This document shows positions 37,697 to 46,317 of a stretch of DNA of 64,000 nt, one piece after another. Numbering within the stretch: the first letter of the stretch is position 1; every line of letters starts with the position of its first letter. Under the pieces are notes generated by a model, which saw nothing but the letters and a program-made list of their open reading frames with translations, searched no databases and was not told the origin of the DNA. This DNA comes from Loktanella fryxellensis (GTDB taxonomy: Bacteria > Pseudomonadota > Alphaproteobacteria > Rhodobacterales > Rhodobacteraceae). The translations under genes and the position numbers were made by a program. Location: NCBI RefSeq assembly GCF_900110065.1, contig NZ_FOCI01000001.1:372001-436000 (forward strand), written 5' to 3'.

Positions 37697-40600
37697 ATGC
37701 CTTTCGGTCTTCTCTTTGGCACAGGCGCGGACGGGCGACTGAACGCGAACGATGCCGCTTCGACCATCGGCAACTTCACGATGGCACAGACCCTCGGACG
37801 CGGGCGGGTCAGTTTCACATCGGGCAGCGGCAGCGGTTTTCGTGACGGCGTCTACATGCTCGGGACCGACGGCACCTTGCGGTTCGTGCCGGACGTGGCG
37901 TTTCCGACGAACATCACCGGCGCGGCGGTCACCACGGCCCCGAACGTCGGGGTCATCACCGGCACCGGCGGCAACGATGCGGCGATCAACGGCACGGCGG
38001 GGTCCGATGTCATCTATGGCGGCACCACGTCGTCAGAGACCGCGACAGGCGACGACACCATCAATGCCGGCGACGGCAACGACTACGTCTATGCCGGCAG
38101 CGGCAACGACACGATCTTCGGCGGGGCCGGCAACGACTCGATCTTTGGCGGCGATAGTGCCGATCGGATCGACGGCGGTACAGGTGACGACAGCATCGAC
38201 GGCGGTGCCGGCGACGACAGCATTGACGGGGGTGCCGGCAACGACAGGTTGTTCGGTGGTGCCGGCAACGACACGGTTTCCGGCGGGGCCGACAACGATT
38301 ACATCGACGGTGGCGATGGCAACGACAGTCTGCGCGGGGATGCCGGCATCGACACGCTGCTGGGCGGGGTGGGTGACGACACGCTGGACGGCGGCATCGG
38401 CGACGACCGGCTGTACGGCGGCAGCGGCGCCGACAGCATCCAGGGCGGCGACGGCAACGACATCATCGTCGGCGGCACCGCCAACGGCACCATCACGAAC
38501 GGCGGCTTCAACGGCAACGCCAACGGCTGGACCGGCACGGATATCGAGTATAACTCCGAAGCCACCTATCTGACCAACGGCGCGACCAACGGTGTGGTCG
38601 AGATGGATGGCAGCGCCGGCCAGACCACGGTGATGCAGCAGAACATCACCGTGACCGAGCCGGGGATGACCACGCTCGGGTTCCGCGCAGGCATGCGCCC
38701 CGGTGCGTCGGGCACCACCTCTGGCAAGACGGGGATCGACGGCTTTCGCGTGGATGTCCTCGACGCGCAGGGCAACGTGCTGTTCACGCAGACCGTGCTG
38801 CCGCAGACCGTCGCACCGGCGTGGACCACCTACAGCTTCGACGTGGGCCTGCCTGCCAGCGGCACCTATACCCTGCGGTTTACCGAAATCGGCGACAACG
38901 ACAGCTACGGCGCGCTTCTGGACGACATCACGCTGACGAACGGCGTCGACGGGGCCGACATGCTGGCGGGCGGTGCGGGCGACGACACCATCCATGGCCA
39001 GACCGGGGCCGACAGCCTGTCTGGCGATGCGGGCAACGACGTGCTGTTCGGCGGCGCCGACAACGACACCCTGTCCGGCGGGGCCGGCAACGACCAGCTC
39101 CTTGGCGGCACCGGGTCCGACCTGTTCGTGGTGACGGACAGTGACGGTACCAACACGGTCACGGGCGGCGAGGACGCGGGCAACACCGAGACGGACACGC
39201 TGTCCCTTGGCGGTGCAACCGGCGTGAACGTGACGTATTCCGGCAACGAGGCGGGTACCGCGACCTATGGCGCGACCGGTGGGCAAACCACCTTCGACCA
39301 GATCGAGCGAGTCGTCACGACCGCGCAGGCGGACACCATCGACGGGCGGCTGGCCACGGGTGGCATCGACGTCGATGCGGGCGCGGGCAACGACAGCATC
39401 ACCGGCGGCAGCGGATCCGACACGATCCTTGGCGGCGCGGGCGACGACAGTATTGCAGGCGGTACTGGCGACGACATGCTGTTCGGCGGCGCGGGTGCCG
39501 ACCGGATCGAGGGTGGGGCCGGCAACGACACGATCGACGGCGGCGGAGCCGACGGGGCCGCCGACGTGCTGGTCCTGCGCAACGGCTTTGGCCGCGACAC
39601 CGTCACCAGCGGTGACGCACCTGTGGCCATCGGCGGCGGGCGCTATAGCTCGCTCGACACGCTCGACGTGACCAACCTGTTCGACGCGCAGGGCAACCGC
39701 GTCAACACCCGCGACGTGGTGGTCAGCACGGATGCGAACGGCAATGCGGTCCTGACCTTCCCCTCGGGCGACGCCCTTGTGGTCGTCGGTCTGTCGCCAG
39801 CGCTGGCGGCGGACGAGTTCTTCCTCAACGCGATCGGTATCCCCCTGCCCGACGGCACGGTCAGCGGCACCGCGGGCAACGACACAATCGGTGCGGGCTA
39901 TGTCGACGGCGACGGTGACCGGCGGGATGGCAACGACGCGGTGCTGACCGGGGCCGCAGGCGACGACGACCTGATCCGGGCCGAGGGCGGCAACGACACG
40001 GTGTTCGCGGGCCTCGGCAACGATCAGGTCTTCGGCGGCGACGGGGCCGACATTCTGTATGGCGAGGCCGGCAACGACACCCTTCTGGGCGAGGCGGGCA
40101 CGGACACGCTGTTCGGTGGCGCAGGCAACGACACTGCCAGCGGCGGCGACGGCGCCGATGTCCTGTTCGGCGAGGATGGCAACGACAGCCTGTCCGGCGA
40201 CGCAGGCGCCGACACGCTGTTCGGCGGCGCGGGCAACGACACGATCGCTGGCGGCGCGGACAATGACGTGGTGCGTGGCGGCACCGGGGCCGACAGCCTC
40301 GACGGCGGCACGGGGATCGACACGCTCGACTATGCTGACAGCGCGGCGGGCGTCACCGTCAACCTCGCCACAAACACGGCCACCGGCGGCGATGCCACCG
40401 GCGACACGATCGCGAACTTCGAGAACGTGACAGGCTCGGCCAGCGCCGACACCATCACCCTGTCGAATACCGCAGGCACCGTCGTGGCGGGCGCGGGCAA
40501 CGACACGGTCACGGGTGGGACAGGCAATGACAGCCTGTCCGGCGACGCAGGCGCCGACACGCTGTTCGGCGGCGCGGGCAACGACACGATCGCTGGCGGT

Positions 40601-43552
40601 ATCGGGTCGGACACGCTGTTCGGCGGGGCTGGCAACGACACGCTGATCGGCGGCACCGGGACCGACACGCTGGTGGGGGGCACGGGGAGCGACACGCTGG
40701 ATGCAGGCGCATCCGACGGCGCGGTCGATGTGGTCGTCATGCGATCCGGCGATGGCAATGACATCGTCACGGGGTTCGAGGCCCCGATCGCCGATGGCAA
40801 TGGCGGCTTCGTCGGCCGCGACCAGATCGACGCCGAGGCCATGCTGGATGGGCAGGGCAACCGCGTCAACGTGCGTGACGTCGTGGTGGGCAACGACGGC
40901 AGCGGCAACGCGGTCCTGACCTTTCCGGGTGGCGAGAGTCTGACGGTCGTCGGTGTCACACCGGCGCAGGCGGCCAATCCTTTCTTCCTGAATGCGATGG
41001 GCATCCCCCTGCCCGACGGCACGGTCACCGGCACCGCCGGGGCCGACGTGATCGAGGGGGGCTATACCGACGCGGACGGCGACCGGGTGGATGCCGGCGA
41101 CGCGATCCTGCCGGGCATGACCGGCGACGACGACGTGATCGCGGCGGGCGGCGGCGACGATATCGTCCGCGCGGGGGCCGGTCGCGACACGGTCTTCGGC
41201 GGGACCGGCAACGATTCGCTGGATGGTGGGGCCGGCGACGACACGCTCTATGGCGAGGCCGGTTCCGACATCCTGTCGGGCGGTGCCGGCATCGACAGCC
41301 TGTTCGGCGGCGACGGCGCGGATACGCTGTCGGGCGGCACCGGCAACGACAGCCTGTCGGGCGGCGACGGCGACGACACCTTCGTCGTGGGCCCGGGCGA
41401 CGGTAACGATACGATCATCGGCGGCGAGGCCGGGCAGACGACGGGCGATACGCTCGATGCCCGCACGATCACGGCCGACACGACGCTGACCCTGACGGGG
41501 CCGGAGCAGGGCACGCTGACCGCAGGGCTCGGCGACGGCAACGCCACGAACGACACCGCGGTCAGCTTCTCCGAGATCGAACGCTTCTTCCTTGGGTCAG
41601 GCCGCGACACGGTGCTGGGTGGCGAAGGCGACGACACCGTGGACATGGGCGCCGGCGACGACGTGTTCCGCCTGTTCGACCGGTTCGGCGACGACAGCGT
41701 CACGGGCGGCAATGGCGGCGAAGTCACCGGCGACACGCTGGACGGCAGCGCCGTCACCGACGACCTGACCGTGACCCTGTCCGCACCGGGGGCCGGCACC
41801 CTGACGGACGGCAGCGACACCGTCACGTTCACCCAGATCGAGGGTGTGGTGACCGGTAGCGGCGACGACCGCGTGACGGGCAGCACCGGCAGCGACCGCA
41901 TCGCGACGGGGGCCGGTGCCGATACCATCGACGGTGGTGCAGGCGACGATACCATCGATGGTGGCGCGGGCAACGACAGCATCATCGGCGGCGCGGGCAA
42001 CGACAGCATCCTGGCAGGCGCGGGGGCCGACCGGATCGAGGGGGGTGCGGGCGACGACCGCATCGACCTGGGCGCCGCGGACGGCATGACCGACACGGTC
42101 GTGCTGCGCGACGGCAGCGGCGACGACGTGGTCTTTGCCTTTGCGGGGCCGGTCGCCAACCCGGACGGCAGCTTTACCCCGCAGGACCTGCTGGACGTGT
42201 CGGACCTGCGCGACGCGCAGGGGCAGCCGGTGAACGTGGCCGATGTCACCGTCACCGACGACGGCAACGGCAATGCCATGCTGGGTTTCCCCAACGGCGA
42301 AAGCATCGTTCTGAACGGGATCGACCCGGTGGCGGCGGCCGACCCGGCCTTCCTCGCGGCCCTCGGGATCCCGCCGACAGACGGCACCGTGTCGGGCACC
42401 GCAGGCGACGACCTGATCGCAGGGGGCTACGTCGATGCGGACGGCGACCGGGTGGACGGCGGCGACGCCGCCGCACCGGGCGCCGGACCCGACGACGACG
42501 TGATCGACGCCGGGGACGGCAACGACACCGTGCGGACAGGGGCGGGCAGCGACAGCGTCGCGGGCGGTGCGGGCAACGACAGCCTGTCCGGCGGCGACGG
42601 CGACGATACCCTGTCGGGTGACGCGGGCGACGACACACTGTCGGGCGAGGCCGGTGACGACGTCCTGACCGGCGGCGACGGCAACGATGTGCTGGACGGC
42701 GGCGAGGGCCGCGACACGCTGTTCGGCGGCGCGGGTGCGGACCGGCTGACCCTTGGACTGGGCGATACGGCGGACGGCGGGGCCGAGAACGACGACTTCA
42801 TCCTGCCGGACTCGACCACGGGCCCGGCGGGTCGCATCGTTGTCGCCGGTGGCGACGGGTTCGACCGGCTGATCATCGACCGCAGCCAGATCGCCAGCGG
42901 TCTGCCCGACTTCAGGGCCAATCCGTCCGCCAGCGGCACGCTGACCCTGCTGAACGGCACCACGGTCGACTACACCAGCATCGAGGGGATCATCTGCTTC
43001 ACCCCCGGCACGCGGATCGCCACGCCGATGGGCGCGCGCGACATCGCCACGCTGCGCGTCGGCGATCTGGTGATGACGCGCGACCACGGCCTGCAGCCGA
43101 TCCGCTGGATCCAGCAACGCACCGTGCGTGCGGCGGGGCGGTTTGCCCCCATCCGTATCCGCCCGGGGGTGCTGACGGGACAGGACAGCGACCTGCTGGT
43201 ATCGCCGCAGCACCGGATGCTGTTTCAGGGCTACCGGGCAGAGCTGCTTTTCGGTGAAACCGAGGTTCTGGTCGCGGCACGGCATCTGGTGGACGGCGCA
43301 CAGGTCACGCGAGAGGCTGGCGGCCAAGTCACCTACATCCACATGATGTTCGACGCGCACGAGATCGTCTTTGCCGAAGGGGCCGCGACAGAAAGCTTCC
43401 ATCCCGGTGCCGTCGGCCTCGACGCGATCCACGATGCGGCACGAGAGGAGCTGTTCGCGGTGTTCCCAGAGCTGCGTGCCGACCTGCAACACTACGGCGA
43501 CACGGCGCGCCGCTGTTTGAGGCGACACGAGGCGGAGCTGCTGCGGGTCTGA
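37697..43552 (+). CDS. Giant RTX calcium-binding repeat protein with C-terminal Hint domain
   Basis: A 1,951-residue acidic, probably secreted protein. It consists of many GGxGxDxLx/GGAGNDT RTX nonapeptide blocks that bind calcium. There is no Sec signal, so type I secretion is expected; no exporter is encoded here. Residues about 262-415 form a jelly-roll-like carbohydrate-binding module (GGFNGNANGWTG...). A module with NRVNxRDVVV, GNAVLTFPxG and PLPDGTVxGTAG occurs three times (near 656, 1040 and 1495). The C-terminus is a Hint domain starting at Cys1767 (ICFTPGTRIATPMG) with SPQHRML. Such Hint modules may self-process the protein. The start MPFGLLFGTG is chosen over an ATG 45 bp upstream without a ribosome site. 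Confidence 0.9.
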   Translation: MPFGLLFGTGADGRLNANDAASTIGNFTMAQTLGRGRVSFTSGSGSGFRDGVYMLGTDGTLRFVPDVAFPTNITGAAVTTAPNVGVITGTGGNDAAINGTAGSDVIYGGTTSSETATGDDTINAGDGNDYVYAGSGNDTIFGGAGNDSIFGGDSADRIDGGTGDDSIDGGAGDDSIDGGAGNDRLFGGAGNDTVSGGADNDYIDGGDGNDSLRGDAGIDTLLGGVGDDTLDGGIGDDRLYGGSGADSIQGGDGNDIIVGGTANGTITNGGFNGNANGWTGTDIEYNSEATYLTNGATNGVVEMDGSAGQTTVMQQNITVTEPGMTTLGFRAGMRPGASGTTSGKTGIDGFRVDVLDAQGNVLFTQTVLPQTVAPAWTTYSFDVGLPASGTYTLRFTEIGDNDSYGALLDDITLTNGVDGADMLAGGAGDDTIHGQTGADSLSGDAGNDVLFGGADNDTLSGGAGNDQLLGGTGSDLFVVTDSDGTNTVTGGEDAGNTETDTLSLGGATGVNVTYSGNEAGTATYGATGGQTTFDQIERVVTTAQADTIDGRLATGGIDVDAGAGNDSITGGSGSDTILGGAGDDSIAGGTGDDMLFGGAGADRIEGGAGNDTIDGGGADGAADVLVLRNGFGRDTVTSGDAPVAIGGGRYSSLDTLDVTNLFDAQGNRVNTRDVVVSTDANGNAVLTFPSGDALVVVGLSPALAADEFFLNAIGIPLPDGTVSGTAGNDTIGAGYVDGDGDRRDGNDAVLTGAAGDDDLIRAEGGNDTVFAGLGNDQVFGGDGADILYGEAGNDTLLGEAGTDTLFGGAGNDTASGGDGADVLFGEDGNDSLSGDAGADTLFGGAGNDTIAGGADNDVVRGGTGADSLDGGTGIDTLDYADSAAGVTVNLATNTATGGDATGDTIANFENVTGSASADTITLSNTAGTVVAGAGNDTVTGGTGNDSLSGDAGADTLFGGAGNDTIAGGIGSDTLFGGAGNDTLIGGTGTDTLVGGTGSDTLDAGASDGAVDVVVMRSGDGNDIVTGFEAPIADGNGGFVGRDQIDAEAMLDGQGNRVNVRDVVVGNDGSGNAVLTFPGGESLTVVGVTPAQAANPFFLNAMGIPLPDGTVTGTAGADVIEGGYTDADGDRVDAGDAILPGMTGDDDVIAAGGGDDIVRAGAGRDTVFGGTGNDSLDGGAGDDTLYGEAGSDILSGGAGIDSLFGGDGADTLSGGTGNDSLSGGDGDDTFVVGPGDGNDTIIGGEAGQTTGDTLDARTITADTTLTLTGPEQGTLTAGLGDGNATNDTAVSFSEIERFFLGSGRDTVLGGEGDDTVDMGAGDDVFRLFDRFGDDSVTGGNGGEVTGDTLDGSAVTDDLTVTLSAPGAGTLTDGSDTVTFTQIEGVVTGSGDDRVTGSTGSDRIATGAGADTIDGGAGDDTIDGGAGNDSIIGGAGNDSILAGAGADRIEGGAGDDRIDLGAADGMTDTVVLRDGSGDDVVFAFAGPVANPDGSFTPQDLLDVSDLRDAQGQPVNVADVTVTDDGNGNAMLGFPNGESIVLNGIDPVAAADPAFLAALGIPPTDGTVSGTAGDDLIAGGYVDADGDRVDGGDAAAPGAGPDDDVIDAGDGNDTVRTGAGSDSVAGGAGNDSLSGGDGDDTLSGDAGDDTLSGEAGDDVLTGGDGNDVLDGGEGRDTLFGGAGADRLTLGLGDTADGGAENDDFILPDSTTGPAGRIVVAGGDGFDRLIIDRSQIASGLPDFRANPSASGTLTLLNGTTVDYTSIEGIICFTPGTRIATPMGARDIATLRVGDLVMTRDHGLQPIRWIQQRTVRAAGRFAPIRIRPGVLTGQDSDLLVSPQHRMLFQGYRAELLFGETEVLVAARHLVDGAQVTREAGGQVTYIHMMFDAHEIVFAEGAATESFHPGAVGLDAIHDAAREELFAVFPELRADLQHYGDTARRCLRRHEAELLRV
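40184..40599 (+). repeat. 71-bp exact direct repeat inside the RTX gene
   Basis: Positions 40184-40254 and 40529-40599 are identical over 71 bp, 345 bp apart, and encode the same RTX segment (DSLSGDAGADTLFGGAGNDT...). The spacing is a multiple of three, so recombination between copies would delete or duplicate 115 residues in frame. Confidence 0.9.
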
Positions 43553-43573
43553 CCCGCGGCCCCCTCACCCGGA

Positions 43574-43647
43574 CTTGCGCCCCGTTGCTCTGCGCGGCAA
43601 TGGCGCGGCGCAAGGGCGGCCCGGCGTGCCTGCCAGCGCGCCGGGCC
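43574..43647. terminator. Two hairpins between convergent genes
   Basis: CTTGCGCC (43574-43581) pairs with GGCGCAAG (43607-43614). GGCCCGGCG (43618-43626) pairs with CGCCGGGCC (43639-43647). Both stems are perfect and fill the 112-bp gap between the RTX gene end and the convergent isomerase gene. There is no U-run, so a bidirectional terminator role is inferred. Confidence 0.5.
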
Positions 43648-43664
43648 TGCGATCACATGGGCCT

Positions 43665-44357
43665 TCAGTCGGCCCCCAGCCAGGTGCGGTAATCGCTGAC
43701 CAGCAGATGCGTGGGGGGCACGTCCTCCTCGATCCGGCTGAAGCGCCCGATGGGTTCGCGAAAGATGTTGTCGGTCTCGTCGTCGTTCACGGTGCTGACC
43801 TCTCCGATCAACACGTCGCCGCCGTCGCCCCAGAAGGCGTGCCAGTGACCCGGCATCAGCGTGACACTTTCGCCGGGGGCGAAGCGCAACTTTTCGCCGG
43901 GGGCGAAGTCGCGCCGCAGCCCGTCGCACATCACCATGCCGCCCGCCGTCGCATCGAACCGCCCCTGATCGTCCGAGCCGTAGAGTTCCACCACCAGCGT
44001 GGCCCCGCCCCGGTTGATGATGTCCTCGGCCTTCAGCGCGTGGGTATGCATCGGCGAGAGCTGATCCTGCTTGGAGATGAGCAGCTTTTCCGCATAGCAC
44101 ATGCCGCCGCCGCGCTGCAGATCGTCCAGCCGCCCGTTGCGCAGGGTGAACAGGAACAACCCCATCTCGTTATAGCGGCCCGCGCCGTAATCGGTGATGT
44201 CCCAGCCGTTGCGGGCGCGGATCACCTCGGCGGCCTCATGCTTGCGGGCCTTGAATTCGTCCGGCGTCCAATAGGCCCATGCGGGCAGGGCAAAGCCGTG
44301 GCTGCGGATCATGGCGTCCGCTTCGGCCATGATGTCGTTGATGCGGGATCGTTTCAT
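43665..44357 (-). CDS. D-lyxose ketol-isomerase
   Basis: A 230-residue cupin-type sugar isomerase that interconverts D-lyxose and D-xylulose (also D-mannose/D-fructose in relatives). The start MKRSRINDIMAEADAM and the motifs FALPAWAYWTPDEFKA, YAEKLLISKQDQLSPMHTHALKAEDIINRGG and PGHWHAFWGDGGDVLIGEVSTVNDD match the family. The metal ligands are the His-x-His pair, the following Glu and the His of GHWHAFW. It is a single gene with a GAGGA site; no sugar transporter or kinase is adjacent. Confidence 0.93.
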   Translation of the reverse strand: MKRSRINDIMAEADAMIRSHGFALPAWAYWTPDEFKARKHEAAEVIRARNGWDITDYGAGRYNEMGLFLFTLRNGRLDDLQRGGGMCYAEKLLISKQDQLSPMHTHALKAEDIINRGGATLVVELYGSDDQGRFDATAGGMVMCDGLRRDFAPGEKLRFAPGESVTLMPGHWHAFWGDGGDVLIGEVSTVNDDETDNIFREPIGRFSRIEEDVPPTHLLVSDYRTWLGAD

Positions 44358-44586
44358 GCAGTCCTCCTCGGGTTGGGCGCGAGAGTGCGGCGGGGTGGGA
44401 CGGCGTGCAAGGGTCACTGCGCGGGGCACGTGCGGGTGGCGTCGTCGGCGGACAAGGTCGTTGCCGCCATCGTGCGCGGTTGCACATATGCGACGCAATG
44501 AAGCATATCGGTGCGATTCCTGCAGATCGGCACGGGGTGCCACGTATCAGCCCCACCGACACCTTCCAGTCAAAACGGACAGAGCC

Positions 44587-44901
44587 ATGACCGACACCGT
44601 TCCCCTGCCCGTCGTACGATACTTCGCAGCCCGCACCCCTGTTGAAGTCGCCGACGCCTTCCCTCCCGATGGCATCGCCCATGACGAGGGCCGCACCCAC
44701 CAAGGACACGATGCGATCCGCCAGTGGCGCGAAGGGGTGGCCAAGGTCAGCTACCGTCAGGACCTGTTGTCGGCACGGACCAGTGCGGACCGGACGACGG
44801 TGGCGACCCACCTGACCGGAGACTTTCCGGGAAGCCCTGTGGACCTGCGCCTGACGTTCGACGTCACCGGCGACCGGGTCGCGCAGTTGACGATCGGGTG
44901 A
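44587..44901 (+). CDS. SnoaL/NTF2-like domain protein
   Basis: A 104-residue protein with an NTF2-like fold: helix VVRYFAARTPVEVADAFPPDG, IAHDEGRTHQGHDAIRQWREGVAK (the typical GHDAIRQW motif), then beta strands ending in VDLRLTFDVTGDRVAQLTIG. Many homologues are of unknown function. It is divergent from the lyxose isomerase and convergent with the gamma-glutamyl hydrolase gene. The start MTDTVPLP fits the family length. Confidence 0.82.
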   Translation: MTDTVPLPVVRYFAARTPVEVADAFPPDGIAHDEGRTHQGHDAIRQWREGVAKVSYRQDLLSARTSADRTTVATHLTGDFPGSPVDLRLTFDVTGDRVAQLTIG

Positions 44902-44952
44902 CGCCGCAAACCGCCTAGGTGCAAAGCATCAGACGCGATGCGGCCCAGCCCG

Positions 44953-45729
44953 TCAGCCCACCTTGCGGGCGGGCATGCGGCGACCCTGCGCCCAAGCGCC
45001 CGCAGCCTCACCAAACGCCGCGAACAGCGGACGCGAGACGGGGTCGAGGCCCGCCTGAAACTCCGGGTGCCACTGCACGCCCAGCGCGAAACCGGGCGCG
45101 TCCGCGATATGGATCGCCTCCGGCGTGCCGTCAGGGGCGTGACCTTCGACGATGACGCGGGCGCCGGCGGTCTTGATCCCCTGCCCGTGCAGTGAATTGG
45201 TCAGGATGGTCTGCGACCCCATGATCCGGTGGAACACGCCGTCTTCCGTCAGGGTCACGATGTGGCGAATGGCGAACTTGTCCTCCAGCGATCCATCGGG
45301 GGGCATCCGGTGGTTGTCGCGCCCCGGCAGATCGCGGATTTCAGGGTGCAGCGTGCCGCCGAAGGCCACGTTCATCTCCTGAAAGCCCCGGCAGATGCCG
45401 AGCACCGGCAGACCGGCCTCGACGCAGGCGCGGATCAGCGGCAGCACCAGACGGTCGCGGTTGCGGTCGAAGGTACCATGCGCCTCGGTCTCGTCTTCGC
45501 CGTATTCCTCGGGGTGGACGTTGGGGCGGCCACCGGGCAGCACGATCCCGTCGCACAGGGTCAGCACGTCGGCGGCATCGATCATCGCGGTATCGGCGGG
45601 GATGATGATCGGCACGGCATCGCAAACGGTGCGCAGCGCTTCCATGTTCATGTCGCCGGACGCCTGCACGGGATAGGTGTCGTTGATCAGGTGGCTGTTG
45701 CCGATGATGCCGATGACGGGACGTGACAC
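44953..45729 (-). CDS. Gamma-glutamyl-gamma-aminobutyrate hydrolase family protein (peptidase C26, PuuD-like)
   Basis: A 258-residue class I glutamine amidotransferase-type hydrolase. The nucleophile is Cys113 in GICRGFQEMN, with His221 and Glu223 in VQWHPEFQ. Other family marks are DGIVLPGGRPNVHPEEYG and NSLHGQGIK. PuuD acts in putrescine breakdown; no other puu genes are nearby, so the substrate may differ. It has an AGGAG site. Upstream, TTGCAA-type motifs at 45771-45788 could be regulatory. It is 162 bp downstream of glcG on the same strand. Confidence 0.93.
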   Translation of the reverse strand: MSRPVIGIIGNSHLINDTYPVQASGDMNMEALRTVCDAVPIIIPADTAMIDAADVLTLCDGIVLPGGRPNVHPEEYGEDETEAHGTFDRNRDRLVLPLIRACVEAGLPVLGICRGFQEMNVAFGGTLHPEIRDLPGRDNHRMPPDGSLEDKFAIRHIVTLTEDGVFHRIMGSQTILTNSLHGQGIKTAGARVIVEGHAPDGTPEAIHIADAPGFALGVQWHPEFQAGLDPVSRPLFAAFGEAAGAWAQGRRMPARKVG

Positions 45730-45770
45730 GACGTTCTCCTGTAGGGCGCTTGGCTGCCTGAAGTAACGGC

Positions 45771-45788
45771 TTGCAACGGGTTTGCAAA
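45771..45788. promoter_or_regulatory. TTGCAA-spaced motif upstream of the PuuD-like gene
   Basis: TTGCAACGGGTTTGCAAA contains two copies of the palindromic TTGCAA core 11 bp apart, about 42 bp before the start codon. TTTGCAAA resembles the half-site described for RamB-type regulators. Tentative. Confidence 0.3.
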
Positions 45789-45891
45789 GGGATCAGGCCG
45801 CACAGACACCCCTGCGCAGGGGCACCTGTGCTGTCCGCCTGCGGATCAGGCGGTGTTGCGGCGCGGCGCGGATTTTCGCGCCGCGCGCGGG

Positions 45892-46317
45892 TCACGCCTC
45901 TCCGGTCAGGTCCACCGCCGCCAGACCTGCCAGCGCCGCCACCACGTCGTTGTCGGACGTGTCGCCGGTGACGCCCACGGCCCCGATCACCTCGCCGTCA
46001 TGCTTCACCAGCACGCCGCCCGGCACCGGGACGACGTGACCGCCATAGACGCCGTTCATCGCGGCCATGAAATAGGGCTGCGCCTCGGCCCGCGCCATCT
46101 GGGCGCTGCCGGGCATTCCCAGCATGACCGCACCATATGCCTTGCCGTGCGCAATGCCGAACCGGCCCGGCGCGCTGCCGTCGGCGCGGGCAAAGGCCAC
46201 GACATGCCCGCCCGCGTCCAGCACGATGACGGACAGCGGCTTGAACCCGCGCTCTACGCCCGTCGCCATGGCGGTGGTGATGATCGTCTGCGCCTGTGCG
46301 GCAGTGATGCGGGTCAT
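45892..46317 (-). CDS. glcG: GlcG/HbpS family heme-degrading-domain protein
   Basis: A 141-residue protein of the GlcG/HbpS family. Visible family segments are [68 protein letters not shown] and a C-terminal Ala/Leu helix. It is encoded next to glycolate or malate-synthase genes in many bacteria; the exact role is unclear. The ATG overlaps the malate synthase stop (ATGA, 46314-46317), so the pair is translationally coupled. I saw no export signal with this start. Confidence 0.88.
   Translation of the reverse strand: MTRITAAQAQTIITTAMATGVERGFKPLSVIVLDAGGHVVAFARADGSAPGRFGIAHGKAYGAVMLGMPGSAQMARAEAQPYFMAAMNGVYGGHVVPVPGGVLVKHDGEVIGAVGVTGDTSDNDVVAALAGLAAVDLTGEA

Noticed and set aside
38033-39286. 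Long minus-strand frames within the RTX gene
   Set aside because: Produced by the repetitive codon pattern of RTX repeats; no independent start signals or domains.
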